A stretch of 64,000 nt of DNA from Aaosphaeria pasadenensis (GCA_022813625.1 JAKLMB010000002.1:1612001-1676000); one strand, 5' to 3'. Shown: positions 1-12,123, counted from the stretch's first letter. Program-made: numbers and translations. Notes: generated by a model from the sequence alone, not told the origin.

Positions 1-2367
1 ATAGGTAAGTTCAAGTAAGGTAATCGATCAAGCCAGTAAATAAGTAAGTAGGGGATGGGAGGGGCCAACGGAAGCTGAGGCGTATAGTAGTACACCTGAG
101 CTTGGATGGAAATGAATCATGGTATGTGTACGGCGGGAGTACGGAGTACGTGATCTGGCGATGTCGATGCGGTTTGCGCCCAACTTCAACTTCGATGCCG
201 CCGACAAATGCATCCTCGTCAATTGCACACGATTCACAACCCCAAGATTCAAGATCCCAGAAATGTGTCCATCCATCCAGGGTCATGAGCCAGTAACAGG
301 CCCCTCCGCTCGTCTATATCTCAGGAGTAGCCCTCGTAGCAAAATAATTGCCTCAAAAACCCTGGAATTGGATATATCCCCAATATGAAATCTGACTCCT
401 CGCCCGCTGCGCACATACGTATCTACGCAGGTATTGTGTAACTTGTAAGAAGAAAAGGGTTACACGACTTCATCTCTCCCGTTTTCAACCGGCCGGGAAG
501 CATTGTCATACTTTGAGGTTTCATTTTATTCGCTCATTACGGAGTGCCTGGTTTCTTGATAGATAACTGGTGTAGCTGTGTAGCTGTGTAGCTGTGTTTA
601 TCGCTCTACTCCGTACTTGCTGCTGTCGCGTGTCGCGTGTCCATTTCATTCAGTAGCAGATATCCAGATTGTGTCTTCTGACTGTCTACACCGCACCGTA
701 CCTTCGTTGTCGTCGCATCTGCCCAGATCCCCCCCCGAATGGTTTCACATGTTCATCGTTACCTTTCCCTTTCTTTTTCCTTCCTCTTTCCCCACATGAG
801 GTGTTTAATTTCCTAATTATGTTATTCGATTGATTTATTCGCCTTTTACTTTTTCGTTCCTTTTCTCCCACGCACCTCTTCGCCAACAATAATCTCAAGA
901 GGACCCATGACCCCAAAGCTGTGTTTTCTTTTCCAAAACGATCGGTAGATGTTGCATCGTAATCGCATTCGCGAACCTCTCGTCATTCTAGAATAGCTTG
1001 GCTCTCGGGTGCTTTTTGTGGGTACATATTTTTACCTACACAGCATTCGTATGTCCTCCGTACCTTTTCACCTCACAGACCACCGAGCCACTTTAACTAC
1101 TGGTTTGCGGCTGAAAAGAAAAATACACAATTGGCGACTGTGGCCGTAACCATAACCGTGTTCGTTCCAACTTCCTCCATCGATCGAGTCTCGGGTCTAT
1201 TTTACTATCCCCCTCCCTCTTTCGCTTCAAATGCTCCAGAAAGGGAGAGGAGAAGGGAGCCACAGATATCTACTATTCCCGAAGATAGAAGTGGCTGCCA
1301 CATACGCGCGCTATTGTGTCCAAATTTGTACAGCGGGTGGCGAAGACAAGTCCATGGTCTCAACAGCTACGAATAGTGTGTTCAGTGTTCACCGTATCTA
1401 CAACTTGCCTGCGTAGGATGTGACGCGATGCGAGTAGTGGCGCGACGTGATCGTGATCGTGATGTTTTGGCGGCCACAGTCCACTCACACCGTATCTCTC
1501 TGTCGACGTAACAACACACGCTGTTTCCTTCTCTTTACTATCAGGATTTCCTGGTGCATCATGCATGAACAACACTCCGTACAACTGGCGGAGATTCGCG
1601 ACGCTGGTACGGAAGCGCCCGACAAACAAACGGGATACTCTTAAATGTACTGAGCAAACGCAAAGCGTCACTATGCGTGTTCTGGAAATTCAATTGGGGT
1701 CAGTGTCATGCGAGATCTATCCGGGACATAATGTCGTCGTTATCTTTTTCGCGGTGGCCGCATCACGAGTTGGTTGGGCTTCGTATTCTATCCGCCTGCG
1801 ACCGGAACTCCGTTCATGGGCGCATGATATGTCTTGCTATTTTCGAAGTTCACGTTCTCGATTGACCACTCGCATCTAGCCACTTAACTCAGAGCGCGTC
1901 TGTTAGTTAGATTAGGTATGTACAGGGAAGTGTACTGCTTCGGCCTTGAGAGTCTAGGTTGCATGGCTGGTCGTGAAAGTGTTGTTTGTTCTGATTCATT
2001 GAATGTGCTCGTAGCTGGTATCTAATATGTTTGCTCATACTCCTGGCAATGCTCCTAATCTCTAGACGCATCCTGATAATGCCAATTCTAACTTTTGATT
2101 TGGGACCGTTTTGGAAGTGACCGCATGGTTCTTGCTTTGCATACAATGTTCCGCGACATGGTCGGTACATGGTCGACAGTATCTCCTCCACGTTAAATAG
2201 TGCTCCCGCAGTCGAGAGAACTATCTTACACGCTTTCGAAAGCAATTCCATAGGTCGTCGTGTAGGGAAGTATCATATCCCTAGTGATATCGGAGATTTC
2301 TCGTCTTGAACCGGTCGCAATGGATGCCAAAATATTCAAAAACTCAACGTCTGCAACATGCGCCAAT
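1..2367. other. intergenic, no gene supported
   Basis: No reading frame here has protein-like composition or recognisable motifs on either strand; the longest open frames are about 100 codons and look random. It holds an 8-bp direct repeat (TGTAGCTG, about three copies, 571-596), a 9-bp C tract near 729, and four copies of the octamer ACTCCGTA/TACGGAGT (140, 538, 608, 1574), the highest local density in the window. The right end abuts the 3' end of CGR1. Confidence 0.6.
571..596. repeat. 8-bp tandem repeat (TGTAGCTG)n
   Basis: Three perfect head-to-tail copies of TGTAGCTG plus two extra bases. It is a simple microsatellite in intergenic DNA with no evident function. Confidence 0.9.
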
Positions 2368-2884
2368 CTACGAACTGAGCAGCTTGTTGCGCTTCTCCCT
2401 CCTCTTCAGGCGCTCCACGCGCTTCTTGTGCATCTTCTCCTCCATCTTCTGGTATCGTTCTCGTTCAGCCTTTGCAGCTCTCTTCGTGCGCAGGGCTTCG
2501 ATTCGTCGCTAGTGGTTCCGTTAGAATCACTATCTTTTCCTTCTCTCTCCAAACATTCATGTCCTTACCTGTCGCTCGGCTTCCTTCTCATCCTTCATTT
2601 CCTTCTCCTTTGCCTTCACGGCAGCAAGAGCTTTGCGCTCCTCGGTGCGCTTCGCGAATGAGGTCTGGTTCGACCGGGGTCGGAACGCTTTCTTGGTATC
2701 GTGCCACTGTTTTCCTACACGAAAACATTGTGAGTGGGTGTGTGGAACGTTGTAGGAGGACAGTTGTGCGTAGTCGGCACCAGGGTGTTCAAACGTTGGG
2801 ATGTAACTTACCATTTTTACGGATACCCTTGACGGTAGACACCCCCTCACTGGAAGGTGCCTGGTTTTCCACGAGTTCAGACAT
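2368..2884 (-). CDS. CGR1: rRNA-processing protein CGR1
   Basis: Small basic nucleolar protein needed for pre-rRNA processing and 60S subunit maturation. Three exons on the minus strand: 2884-2812, 2714-2569 and 2508-2368, giving 119 aa, the usual family length. Exon 1 starts MSELVENQAPSSEGV and ends in GIRKNG; it splices in frame to the family signature KQWHDTKKAFRPRSNQTSFA, followed by a Lys/Glu/Arg-rich coiled coil and a C-terminus KRREKRNKLLSS. Both introns (97 and 60 bp) have GTAAG donors and AG acceptors, and the codon split by intron 1 restores Gly. The ATG at 2884 is the first in frame with the conserved N-terminus. It is divergent from the ornithine carrier to its right. Identification is by clear family motifs. 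Confidence 0.95.
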
Positions 2885-3841
2885 GGCGCAACGGTGACGA
2901 TGCGAATGTTAAACTTCTTGAAGTCGGCCAGACAGAGGGCACAGGGTCTGAGGAATGGAGAAAAAAAGAAGAGCCGAAGATGGACCGATACCGCCAAAGC
3001 CCACTATCGATATCGGACCTTGTGGGCTAGACCTATTCAGATCGGTTCCGTTCAGACTGTCTGCCCCCCGCTTGGATTTGCCTGTGTGTGCTGATGCAAT
3101 TCGCTAGAATGGTTAGATTAGGTAAAAAGAGGGGAGTGAGTGCATTAAAGGAGAAAAAAGAAAGGAAGAAAAAGGGCTTTGAGGCGGGAAGGGGGGAAGT
3201 CTATTCATCGTCACCAAACTCGACGATGTCCCTCCATCTAATCTGATCTGATAAGATCCAGATGGTAAATCGACGACATAGCATTTTTATCCACTCTCCA
3301 ACCATCTAGTCACATAGTATTATTACCCGTTCGTACTCATGCACCTCCACGACAATCAGTCACCAATACAAGCACAGCAGCTGTGATTTACACCCGGTCT
3401 CTCCTTTTGTAACGATCAACACGACGTCAGACAAGGTGCATTTCCCTTCCGGCTAAAAAAACTCTGTACTTGCATTTGGCCCTGTTGAGCAAAGCCTCCA
3501 CGCCCGATTGCGTCTTTCTCTTCGGTGCGCCTGCACGCTACGGATCACCACCTCCACTTCACTCCCGCTCGCCGTTCTGCGGGAGTCCATCTGCCCCAAT
3601 CCATACCTAGCAGGTTTTCTTGTCCGACATAGCCCTTGTACATATACACCTCACGTCCCATCTAATCTCTTCCATCTCCACACACACATGCAGCCATCCC
3701 TCCTCAAGTAACCGTCTTCTCCCTCTCCACCCACCATGGCCGTATAAAGGACGCAGGACCAATCCAGACCAGTAATCCCATGACGCCGTAAACCCTCAGT
3801 CTTACTCTCCTACACACACACGTATCACAGACAGCGAATCC
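2885..3841. other. divergent promoter region CGR1 / ornithine carrier
   Basis: About 950 bp between two divergent genes. It is rich in purine tracts near CGR1 (3125-3190) and in CT tracts near the carrier, as is usual for fungal promoters. A TATAAA lies at 3743-3748. No coding signal is seen. Confidence 0.6.
3743..3748 (+). promoter_or_regulatory. TATA box candidate of the ornithine carrier
   Basis: TATAAA about 95 bp upstream of the carrier ATG at 3842, followed by a CT-rich stretch. It overlaps a minimal Kozak-type ATG (3735) that reads three codons and stops inside the TATA element. If the TATA box is real, that ATG is probably not transcribed. Confidence 0.5.
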
Positions 3842-4949
3842 ATGGAACTTACCAAGAGCCCAACAACGGTGGTGGAGAGCGGAGGAAAGCTGGTTGATAT
3901 TGTCAAGATGGACGAGCACAAAGCCGTCGAGGTGGTACACAATCAGGGCCAGGAAGCTCTGAAGGACGTCGTCTGTGGATCATTGGCCGGCGTCGTGGGG
4001 AAATACATCGAGTATCCGTTCGACACCGTCAAGGTTCGCTTGCAATCGCAACCGGACCACCTCCCGCTTCGATATACGGGGCCTCTGGATTGCTTCAAGA
4101 AGTCGCTGCAGCAAGATGGATTTCTGGGAATATACAGAGGCATCAGCGCTCCGCTTGTCGGTGCTGCGGTGGAAAACGCATGTCTCTTCTTTAGCGTGAG
4201 TCTTTTTCGACACCCAACAGAAGCGCCATTTTTCTCCTTGATACTTACTCGTGGACTAGTACCGCGTAACCCAAGATGCCATTCGAGCGGCAGGCGTCTA
4301 CCCCGATTTGCGAGCGCATCCCGAAAAAGACCTGCCCTACTCCGGCCTTCTGTTCTGTGGTGCAGTCGCCGGCGCCTTCACCTCGTTATTCCTGACGCCC
4401 ATTGAGCTCGTCAAATGCAAGATGCAAGTTCCCTTGGAGACCACCGTCGCGACTCGTCATAAGCCTGGGATCACGAGTATAATTGCTTCCATCTATCGAC
4501 ATCAAGGGTTCATGGGATATTGGCACGGCCAATTAGGAACGCTGATTCGAGAGACCGGTGGAGGTGTGGCATGGTTTGGTGGTTACGAGGGCGTCAAGCT
4601 CACCTTCAAGAAATACAACCATCGGCCAGGCCAAAAGGAAGGAGAGGACGATCTCACTGTGGCGCAACGATTAGCTGCTGGCGCCGCAGCTGGTGTCTCC
4701 TACAACTTCCTCTTCTTCCCCGCCGACACGATCAAGTCCCGCATGCAGACCGAAGATGTCAAGCCGATAGGGGGCGCCAAGTCGACGTTCAGTACAGTTG
4801 GGCGTGCGATCTGGCGACAGCATGGCTTGAAGGGCATGTATCGTGGCTGTGGCATCACTGTGGCCCGTTCCGTTCCGAGCTCTGCGTTCATATTCACAAT
4901 CTATGAGGAGCTGAAGAAGCGGTGGCCCGAGGGAAGTCATGCTGAGTGA
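3842..4949 (+). CDS. arg13: mitochondrial ornithine carrier (ARG13/ORT1 type)
   Basis: Inner-membrane SLC25 family carrier. The closest resemblance is to fungal ornithine/arginine carriers (Neurospora ARG13, yeast ORT1), which exchange matrix ornithine for cytosolic substrates in arginine synthesis. Two exons, 3842-4195 and 4260-4949, give 347 aa. The 64-bp intron (GTGAGT...CTAG) is in phase 0. Three repeats of the carrier signature are visible: PFDTVKVRLQ in repeat 1, TPIELVKCKMQ in repeat 2 and FPADTIKSRMQ in repeat 3. The segment LPYSGLLFCGAVAGAFTSLF is typical of the ORT1 subgroup. The N-terminus has about 40 extra residues ahead of the first repeat. Substrate is inferred from subgroup likeness; carrier membership is certain. 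Confidence 0.9.
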
Positions 4950-5904
4950 GCAACAGTTGAGTGCGATATATAAACCATGTATAGAGATGATACATTGGCA
5001 CTGGATACATACACGGGATGGGACAGCAAAGGCGAACATGGATCATGAGCATAGTCGGCGTTATGAGCGAGTTCATGGATCTCAACGTCCAAATGAACAT
5101 TGATTGACGAGCATTATTAATTATACAGATATTCAAAGCAGATGATACCAGGAAAGGAAGGTTCGGAGTATTTCGATCACATAGTAGTATAGACATTCGG
5201 TTTCTTTTGTTATTGTTCCCCTACAGGTCTTATTGCTTCATCTTTCGGGAAAAATAACAGACATCATTCACATACATTTGCAGATATAATTAAGAGTAGT
5301 AACATGGGGTAGCACACTGGTAGCATTGCACATTCACGTGAAGAGAGGCTCAAACAAAACCTTGCCCCAATTTATCCAGTCTTTTTCACATGTCATATTG
5401 CAACAACTTTGGATCGATTGTTTAGAGATCGAGAAGGATGCGGGAAGCTTACCTCGTAGAGTCAGTCAGATCCCTGCGGGCGAGACTGGCCAATCAGCGA
5501 TGCGTGTGGGGAAATCGGCAACCGGGGTGCGGGCGCAAGTGACGCAGCGTCGCAGCCCCAGAACTCAGAGGGAAAGAGAGCGAGACGTGCCGAGGATCAA
5601 ATGTCATTCGCATCGACCGGCCACTGGCGACTAGCTACCACTACTATCCATCCGCCTTTCAGATGCGGGCAACCACTCCCACACAGTCCTCATGTTTGAC
5701 CTCTGATGTAGTCTTTCCAATCCTTACCTCCTCCAACTGATCTGAAAGGATCCCATTCCCTCCGTCCAGTCCGCTCCGCCAAAGTTCCCTTGCGCGCGCC
5801 CGCTTCGTTCGTCACCAATTGCAAGGGCCGAGGCTCAAGCTACCGAGCTTCCTGTTAGTTACGTCTAGAGGAGATACACGCACAAGCACACACATCAACA
5901 GACA
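4950..5904. other. intergenic, no gene supported
   Basis: Contains the 3' region of the carrier and the 5' region of the PXMP4-like gene. The last 300 bp are C/T-rich, consistent with a promoter and leader. No coding signal is seen. Confidence 0.6.
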
Positions 5905-6901
5905 ATGGATCGGCTGAAGGCGCTCGAGGTTCGAAGACATACTGCCCCATGTACGCTTCGAAGCTGTGTATTAACTGGAGTAGGCGGCGCTCGACAAGAT
6001 TGTGCTTGACCCTCAATACCACGACATCTTGACGCTCGTGAAAGGCGTTCGGAATGGCATCGTGTACGGTTCGAAAGTGCGATTCCCGCACGCGCTGGTG
6101 TACGTATACAACACTCCATACCTTTACATCTCACAATGGGTATGCATAGCTAACATCCGTGTCTCCAGTATGATCTTCCTCTTCCGCTCGGGCTCGTACG
6201 TAAACCCCATCCTACATTCCTCGACGGTATATGATAGATGCGATGACGAATTCGAACCGAGACTGACATGACTCTACCACACTCCAGATTACGCTCCAAG
6301 GCATGGCTCGTCTTCAAAGCGACAAAACAACATGCCCGCAACCTCGGCTTGTTCGCGCTCGTCTACAAGACGTCCATGATATTCCTCCGACACACGTCGC
6401 CGACCGGCAAGGAGCGACACTACGACTCCTTCCTCGCCGGTCTCGTCGGCGGATACACCGTCTTCGGCCGCGACATCCACAACTCGGTCTCGCAGCAGAT
6501 CGTCATCTACGTCTTCGCCCGAGTGTGTCTGGCGCTCGCCAAGATCGCCGTGCAGCCCAAGCACGTGGGCAGGATAGAAGGCGGAGGCGGAGGGCTGGGA
6601 TTGATTCCCAACGAGGAGCTCAGGCGGGAGGTGATGCGCAATGGATGGCCTGCTTTCGCCAGTCTCAGCTGGGCAGCCGTCATGTACATCTTCAGGTGGC
6701 ATCCCGAGACGGTGCAGTCGAGTTTGAGGAGTAGTATGAGCTACATGTGAGTTGTTTTCCTCGCTTTCCTTCTGTCGTTGGATTATTCAATTCATATACG
6801 ACGGATTCGCGTTCGAAAAACTTGAAACTGACAATGACTACAGTTATGTACAATCGGACCACTGGGACTCATTCCGCACGCTGGTCTGGCACAACAAATG
6901 A
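5905..6901 (+). CDS. PXMP4: peroxisomal membrane protein 4 (PMP24) family
   Basis: Tim17/Tim22/Tim23/Pmp24 superfamily protein of the peroxisomal membrane; its molecular role is unsettled in the literature. Five exons: 5905-5928, 5984-6099, 6169-6195, 6288-6746 and 6844-6901, joined in frame to 227 aa. Conserved blocks are DPQYHDILTLVKGVRNGIVY, GSKVRFPHALVMIFLFRSGS, the KATKQHARNL motif, and GGYTVFGRDIHNSVSQQIVI with its glycine-rich membrane segment. The 8-codon first exon uses an unusual GTTCGA donor; the 27-nt third exon is flanked by GTACGT donors and is needed to keep the frame. The C-terminus ends DSFRTLVWHNK. Identification is firm; the first splice donor is less certain. Confidence 0.88.
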
Positions 6902-8128
6902 TTTCAGACCATCCGGATGTCGATTACCGAGGAATCAATCCTTAATCTTGGATATAATGAACAATACCCAGGAACTTTCGGTGGAGGTGCAATTACTGTT
7001 AAGGGCATTGGTACAGGCACAAGAGATGGCCATTTCACGGCGTTAAGAAGGGTTCACGTTTTCACCATCATTCTGTACGATGCGTGCTGCGGGCGAAAGA
7101 CGAAACGGGATTGGATTGGATCTCATTCAAACGCATGCATTACTTAGTTTTCTTTCTTTCTTTCTTTCTCGGGGCAGACGGCCAGACGTACGTACGCTAC
7201 GTGAATTAAGCTGGCTCCATTTCCACTGTCAACAGATATCATCTACAAGAAGAATCAATTTGAATCAAAGAAGAAACTGGCGCTTGTCACACTCGTCCCT
7301 TCCCCAACTTGGAATTGACCACTTAAGAAATTGCCCACGTAAGTACCTGCCCAATGCAATGCTTATCCTCCACTTTGGACGACACTCAAACCACTCAAAC
7401 CTTGTGTATTGCAACATGATTGTACGAGGTTGTATACTGACCGATTTAGTTTACAATTGTACTTTTTTTCTTCCTTCAAAAAGTAAAAAAATAATCACAA
7501 CAATCTCTTTTTGGGACTGAGAGGACACTGCAACACTCACTCATTAATTTCATTCGTTCAACCAATCCATAACCAGCCAACCTACAACCCGAAATCAAAG
7601 AAGAAAGTAAAGAAAAGGAAGAGGAAGAAGATATAAGAACTGAACCGTCATGCTCACGATCACAATCCCTTCCCTTTTGCCTCTTCCATCCAACTCTTCA
7701 CGTTCTAAATGTCACTATACGTTCAATGATGCCCACTCTCTACTTCGACGAAGTTAGAATCACATCCATCTCGTACATTGACCAGATCGAGACGCAGAGT
7801 GTAACCTCAGTGATCAAAGATTTGCTCAAAATGCTTTTCAGGCCATTCATGGCCGTTTACACCTATTACCAAATATTTTTAAAAGCTATGCAGACGGGAC
7901 TTTACATGTAAGCATGTTGATACGGGATAGACGAATAGATAGTGTTCAGACACTGTAAACTGATCGAATGAAATCCACATATACATCCACATAAACATCT
8001 ATTTATACATCTGACTTGCCCAACTCCATATATGATATAAGTCTAACGAAAGAAACCTCTAAAATCAAACCGCGACTCCAAAAGAAAGACGGGACTAACT
8101 CTATACCACATGTACCAAATCATCCAAC
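6902..8128. other. intergenic, no gene supported
   Basis: AT-richer spacer of 1.2 kb between genes whose 3' ends face each other. It holds a (TTTC)n tract at about 7148-7169 and purine-rich AAG/GAA tracts near 7595-7630. Short open frames, the best at 7726-7911, have no family features. Confidence 0.55.
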
Positions 8129-9106
8129 TCAATGTTTCAACTCAACCCCCTCAACCTCAACTTCCTCAAGCTCAGTCACTTCGACCTCACCCGCCTTAAC
8201 CTCGCCCGTCTCAACCTCAACCTCAACCGTCTCAACCTCAACCTCAACCGTCTCAACCTCAACCTCAACCGTCTCAACCTCAACCTCAACCGTCTCAACC
8301 TCAACCTCAACCGTCTCAACCNNNNNNNNNNCAACCGTCTCAACCTCAACCTCAACCGTCTCAACCTCAACCTCAACCGTCTCAACCTCAACCTCAACCG
8401 TCTCAACCCCCTCCGAATTGATCTCAACCTTCCCGAAAAGCTCAGCCAGGAGCCTAATCGCCCTCATTTCATTCGCCGCCTGAATGTCCCTCCACGCCAT
8501 CTCCTCCTTCTCTTCCTCCTCCCACCACAACCTATCCTCCTCCTCTCGCCGCCTGCGCATCTCCTCAACCTCATCATACCAACTACGCCCCGCCCTCGGC
8601 TCAAAGTTCCCAATGATCCTTATACCTCCACGATTTTGAGCCTTAATCGCAGCAGTGATCACGAACAACGACACCAAGATAAACACCCAATACCACGGGC
8701 TCGAACACCAGTCCTGATACCAGGCCCAGAAGCGCCTTACGCTGGCCTTGATACCACCGTCCTCATCCCCCTCCTCATCCTCATCCTCTTCTTTATTTTC
8801 CTGTTCACCCTCGGTCGTCTCCTCCTCACTCGTATACTCCAAGCCCCAACCCAATAACCTAGTCGAACTCGACGTCGAACTCGAACTCGAACTCGAAGCA
8901 ACAGTGTCACGCTCCGGATGATCCCCCCACTCCTCCTTCCGCCGCACGACACGCAAAGGGTGCTTGTCGTCGTAGCGCTCGCGGACGTCGTAGATGTCGG
9001 CGGAGGGGCTCATGCGGCGGCGGTGGATCTTCTGCTTCTCGACGATGTTGCCGTTTCCGTCGAGGTAGAGGGAGGGCCGGTGGTTGGCGGGGATTGTTGA
9101 TGGCAT
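8129..9106 (-). CDS. single-pass membrane protein with heptad minisatellite
   Basis: Unrecognised protein of about 325 aa, with true length unknown because of the gap at 8322-8331. No intron is needed. Residues 1-60 are basic and end in a Ser run (70-82). An acidic Glu/Asp stretch follows (94-117), then a predicted transmembrane segment WYWVFILVSLFVITAAIKA at about 138-156 and a charged Arg/Glu helix with Trp pairs (180-215). From about residue 233 the protein is VETVEVE repeated in tandem, ending in a short acidic tail. Antisense frames also stay open through the repeat because its unit is a multiple of three. The minus strand is preferred because of its ATG, its Ser/acidic/TM architecture and a purine-rich leader. 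Function unknown. Confidence 0.7.
   Translation of the reverse strand: MPSTIPANHRPSLYLDGNGNIVEKQKIHRRRMSPSADIYDVRERYDDKHPLRVVRRKEEWGDHPERDTVASSSSSSSTSSSTRLLGWGLEYTSEEETTEGEQENKEEDEDEEGDEDGGIKASVRRFWAWYQDWCSSPWYWVFILVSLFVITAAIKAQNRGGIRIIGNFEPRAGRSWYDEVEEMRRRREEEDRLWWEEEEKEEMAWRDIQAANEMRAIRLLAELFGKVEINSEGVETVEVEVETVEVEVETVEVEVETVXXXXVETVEVEVETVEVEVETVEVEVETVEVEVETVEVEVETGEVKAGEVEVTELEEVEVEGVELKH
8206..8408 (-). repeat. 21-bp coding minisatellite (VETVEVE)n
   Basis: Ten visible head-to-tail copies of a 21-bp unit, starting at 8206, 8227, 8248, 8269, 8290 and 8311, then after the gap at 8335, 8356, 8377 and 8398. On the minus strand each copy encodes Val-Glu-Thr-Val-Glu-Val-Glu. The copies are almost identical, which suggests recent expansion or homogenisation. 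Copy number is not reliable because of the internal gap. Confidence 0.95.
8322..8331. other. assembly gap (10 N) inside minisatellite
   Basis: Ten N bases. Continuing the 21-bp phase across the gap requires 7 (or 28, 49...) bases, so 10 is a placeholder length. It preserves the reading frame only because 10 and 7 differ by three. Confidence 0.97.
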
Positions 9107-10244
9107 TGTTGCTTCTTCTTGCTTCTTTTTGGTTTTCTTGGTTTGTTTTGTGTTTTTGCTTGTGGGTTGGTGGGTTGGCGTGTGTGTATGGAGGGTTTTC
9201 TTGAGTGTAGGATTGTGGGAGGGCTGTGGTTTAAATCTTGAGATGGAGTTGTTTTGCTATTTTGATTTATGTATGTATGTGTGGGGGGAGGTATATATTC
9301 CATTACCAGTGATTGTGGCCTACACCGTGTTATTCACTTCTGGAAAGTTACAATGAATCGACAAAGTTCGATGACTAGCATAGTAAAAGGGAAAGGGAAC
9401 AGTGAACAGGATGCCAAATCGTACAGTATAGGGGTGTCTGTGGCGAAAACACCATTACAACGAAGTTCTGGCTCTCTTTTTTCACTTCAATCTTATTGTG
9501 ACTGATCTTTCACTGTTTCACTCTCCACAGTTAATCGGTGATCAGTGATTGAAGAAGTGGTCATGAATCATCTTGAAAGGCAATCATACAAGAAATGAAA
9601 GATCCCTTTGTTATCTCTAACCTCTTGTCATGCTTGACGGTTCACAGGGATATGCTTTGTGGTTGGTAGCAACAAGAGCGTTGTTCAACTCGCTTTTGGT
9701 GATCGTTCAGGATTACCACATGCAGGAACACATTTCTAAAGTAAGTCTCTCAACGCATGACACAGAACACTTTAATGACAACCAGACATCAAAGGCTAGA
9801 GAGTGTACTGTGAACGTTTTGTTTGGATTCTAGCGGTGCTATCATAGCTAGAGAAGCCGGCCTGAGGAAAGCTAGCAACGTGATTACATACAATAAGGTG
9901 GTACCAAATCAACAATGGCAGTATCAAGAAGAAGAAAAGAAGAAGAAAAAGTAAAAGTAAAAGATACGCGTCGTCAGAAAAGATGGCGACGTCAGAGTCA
10001 AGGCCAAATCTTGAACTCAATAAAAATCGAAATCCAATGCACATCGCTCATAATGTCGTAACCAAGCAGGTTCCCCCTTCCGCTTGCTTCAAGCGAGCCC
10101 GCAACGCCAAAATAGATGAAGTCCTCGCCACTATAAGTGAAAAAGATTCGGACATGCAGCCGTATGCAAACCCAACGCCATGAAACTAAACTAAGTACAA
10201 TGAAGAAGAGAAGAGAAAAGAAGAAAGGCACGTGCGTGGTTAGT
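9107..10244. other. intergenic, no gene supported
   Basis: The left part is the upstream region of the minisatellite gene; the right part is the 3' side of the zinc-finger gene, with GAA/AAG purine tracts at 9930-9965. No coding signal is seen. Confidence 0.55.
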
Positions 10245-12123
10245 TCATCCCCGTGTCGAGCGCTCATAAGCGTCAAACTCGAACATGTCGTTGGTCAGGA
10301 TGCTAGGGTCGTTGAAGGATGTAGAGTGCATCATCGCGCTGAACGATGCGTTGGCACCCGAGTTGATGGTCGTACCCATTGAAGAGTCTGACGAGTATGA
10401 TGCATCTGCAGTATCGTAGTCGGAAGTCTGGAGGGCGTTGTTGGGCGTCGAGTCAGCCGCCAAGGTGGCTGTCTCACGTCCTTCAACCTCGATCTCTCTG
10501 ATCCAGTGCTTCCTCAATATATCCATTGGAGGGTCATCACCTCCGCCGATTCCACCTCTCTTCTCGGTTGGCTTGCCCTTCAATCCTCGAGGGCGAGGGT
10601 AGAAATGCTTGCGCCTTAAATGTGCGGCCGCATTATAGTCAGCCCCGTAGACCTTGCCGTTACGACATTGTTTACAGTTGGCAAGGAACTTCTTGTCGGG
10701 CGAAGTGTCAATACAGATAAAAGCTTTTCTTGACTTGTTGTGCTTGCGAGCGATGTGTCTTTCGAGTTCATGCGTGCCTCTGAACTCGGGCTGCCCAGGG
10801 CACGATGAGCACACCATCTTGGGATGCTTGGGTCGGGTGTAAGATGATGACTGTTTAGTGATGGCAGCAACGTTCTTGGACACACGGTCCGATGATGTAG
10901 TGACGGACCCCATCTGAATTTTTGATGGAGTAGATGCCGGCTTGCCTTGCTCGATCACCCTGGGGGCGATCTTGCGAGAGGCGTTTGCCTTGATCTCGTC
11001 GTCCCGCTGAAGATAGCGGGATTTAGTGGACGACGACGAAGCGAAGCTTCCGTTGTCGTCGCTACGAGCTGACACAGACCTCCTCATATCCTCCGCCAGG
11101 TCACTGTGTTCCCCAATTGATTCAAGTGCCGGGACACTTGAACCGTAATGTGCAGAAGGAAAGCTTTCACTCGAAGGAGTGAAAGGAAAGAAAACAGGAG
11201 AATTATCGGCACATGCGCCGTAATTCGAACTAGAATCAAAGAAAGGAAATTGAGAACCATCCTCTGGGAGGATAGGCAAGATATTGGAAGAGTCTGAACG
11301 AACACGCAACATAGAAAAAGTGTCGAGATATTGCGGGTTCGTGCCGTCGTGCCCACCCATGTTACTATCTGACATAGTAGCTGGGGTGAGCATTCCAGAC
11401 GAAGTACCCGGCGATATGGAGCCATCAGTCATTGCTGGGCTCCACTGCATGTTTGTCATCAGTTGAGATTGATCTGTGAGGGGGGGGAAGGACTGGGGGG
11501 AGGGGTATGGTGACAGCTGCTGCTGCTGTTGGGGGTTGCGGATTGAGCAGTATTCGTCGAGAGAATACTCGACGCAGTCAGTTGTCTTTGATAGCGAGAA
11601 AGGGTTTGGGGCTGCGTTGGTGTTAGAGAAGAGAGTGTAGTCACTCATGAGATGGTCGGATCGTCGTGTGTTTGGAGACATGGCGGATGCTGTTCGGCGG
11701 AGGACGTTGTCCAAATTGCCGTGAGAGGATGGTGACCGTCCCATGGAGACTGGTAGGGGAGCGGAAACTGTGCGATCCATTGGGTTGCATGCGTCGATGG
11801 GGTCCTAGGGCCGGTTAGAGATGGGCGATTGGAGGGGGAAACGATCAACCAAAAACGAAAGGCGGAATCCGTACCGAATAGAGGGTTCTGCTGAACTGTG
11901 ATGTCGTTGCTGGTGCAGCTGGTGTGCCGTAGGGCATGGGTGGCATGGAGCGGGGGACGTGTGGAGTGGAGAAGTTGAGTCCATTTGATGGCAGCAGACC
12001 TGCTGCAAGGTCTTGCCATTGCTGTTGCTTTTGGTCCTCAGTGAGGTCTGCGTTGCGTCGCAAGTAATCCAGTTTGGCGTGCTCGAGCATTTGCAAGTAG
12101 TCCATGTTTTTGAAGTCGTCCAT
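10245..12123 (-). CDS. C2H2-like zinc-finger protein, putative transcription factor
   Basis: Two exons, 12123-11875 and 11804-10245, joined by a 70-bp intron (GTACGG...CTAG) in phase 0 to 602 aa. The N-terminus has a short helical Asp/Leu/Gln segment (MDDFKNMDYLQMLEHAKLDY), followed by about 300 residues rich in Ser, Pro, Asn and Gln, including a Gln run, typical of a disordered activation region. Around residue 409 begins a cysteine/histidine module: CSSCPGQPEFRGTHELERH with a following IARKH, then a second CKQCRNGKVYGADYN with AAHLRRKH. The spacing differs from classical C2H2 fingers and resembles the atypical fungal zinc-finger family often labelled DUF7896. A basic RPRGLKGKPTEKR stretch follows. 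The C-terminus is disordered. DNA binding and nuclear location are inferred; targets are unknown. Confidence 0.82.

Noticed and set aside
2284..2661. 125-codon plus-strand frame over CGR1
   Set aside because: It is antisense to the well-supported CGR1 exons 2 and 3.
8132..8857. Plus-strand frame with NRLNLNL repeats opposite the minisatellite gene
   Set aside because: The repeat unit is a multiple of three, so several frames stay open. Outside the repeat the plus frame is random and has no leader, while the minus frame has an ATG, a Ser tract and a membrane segment.
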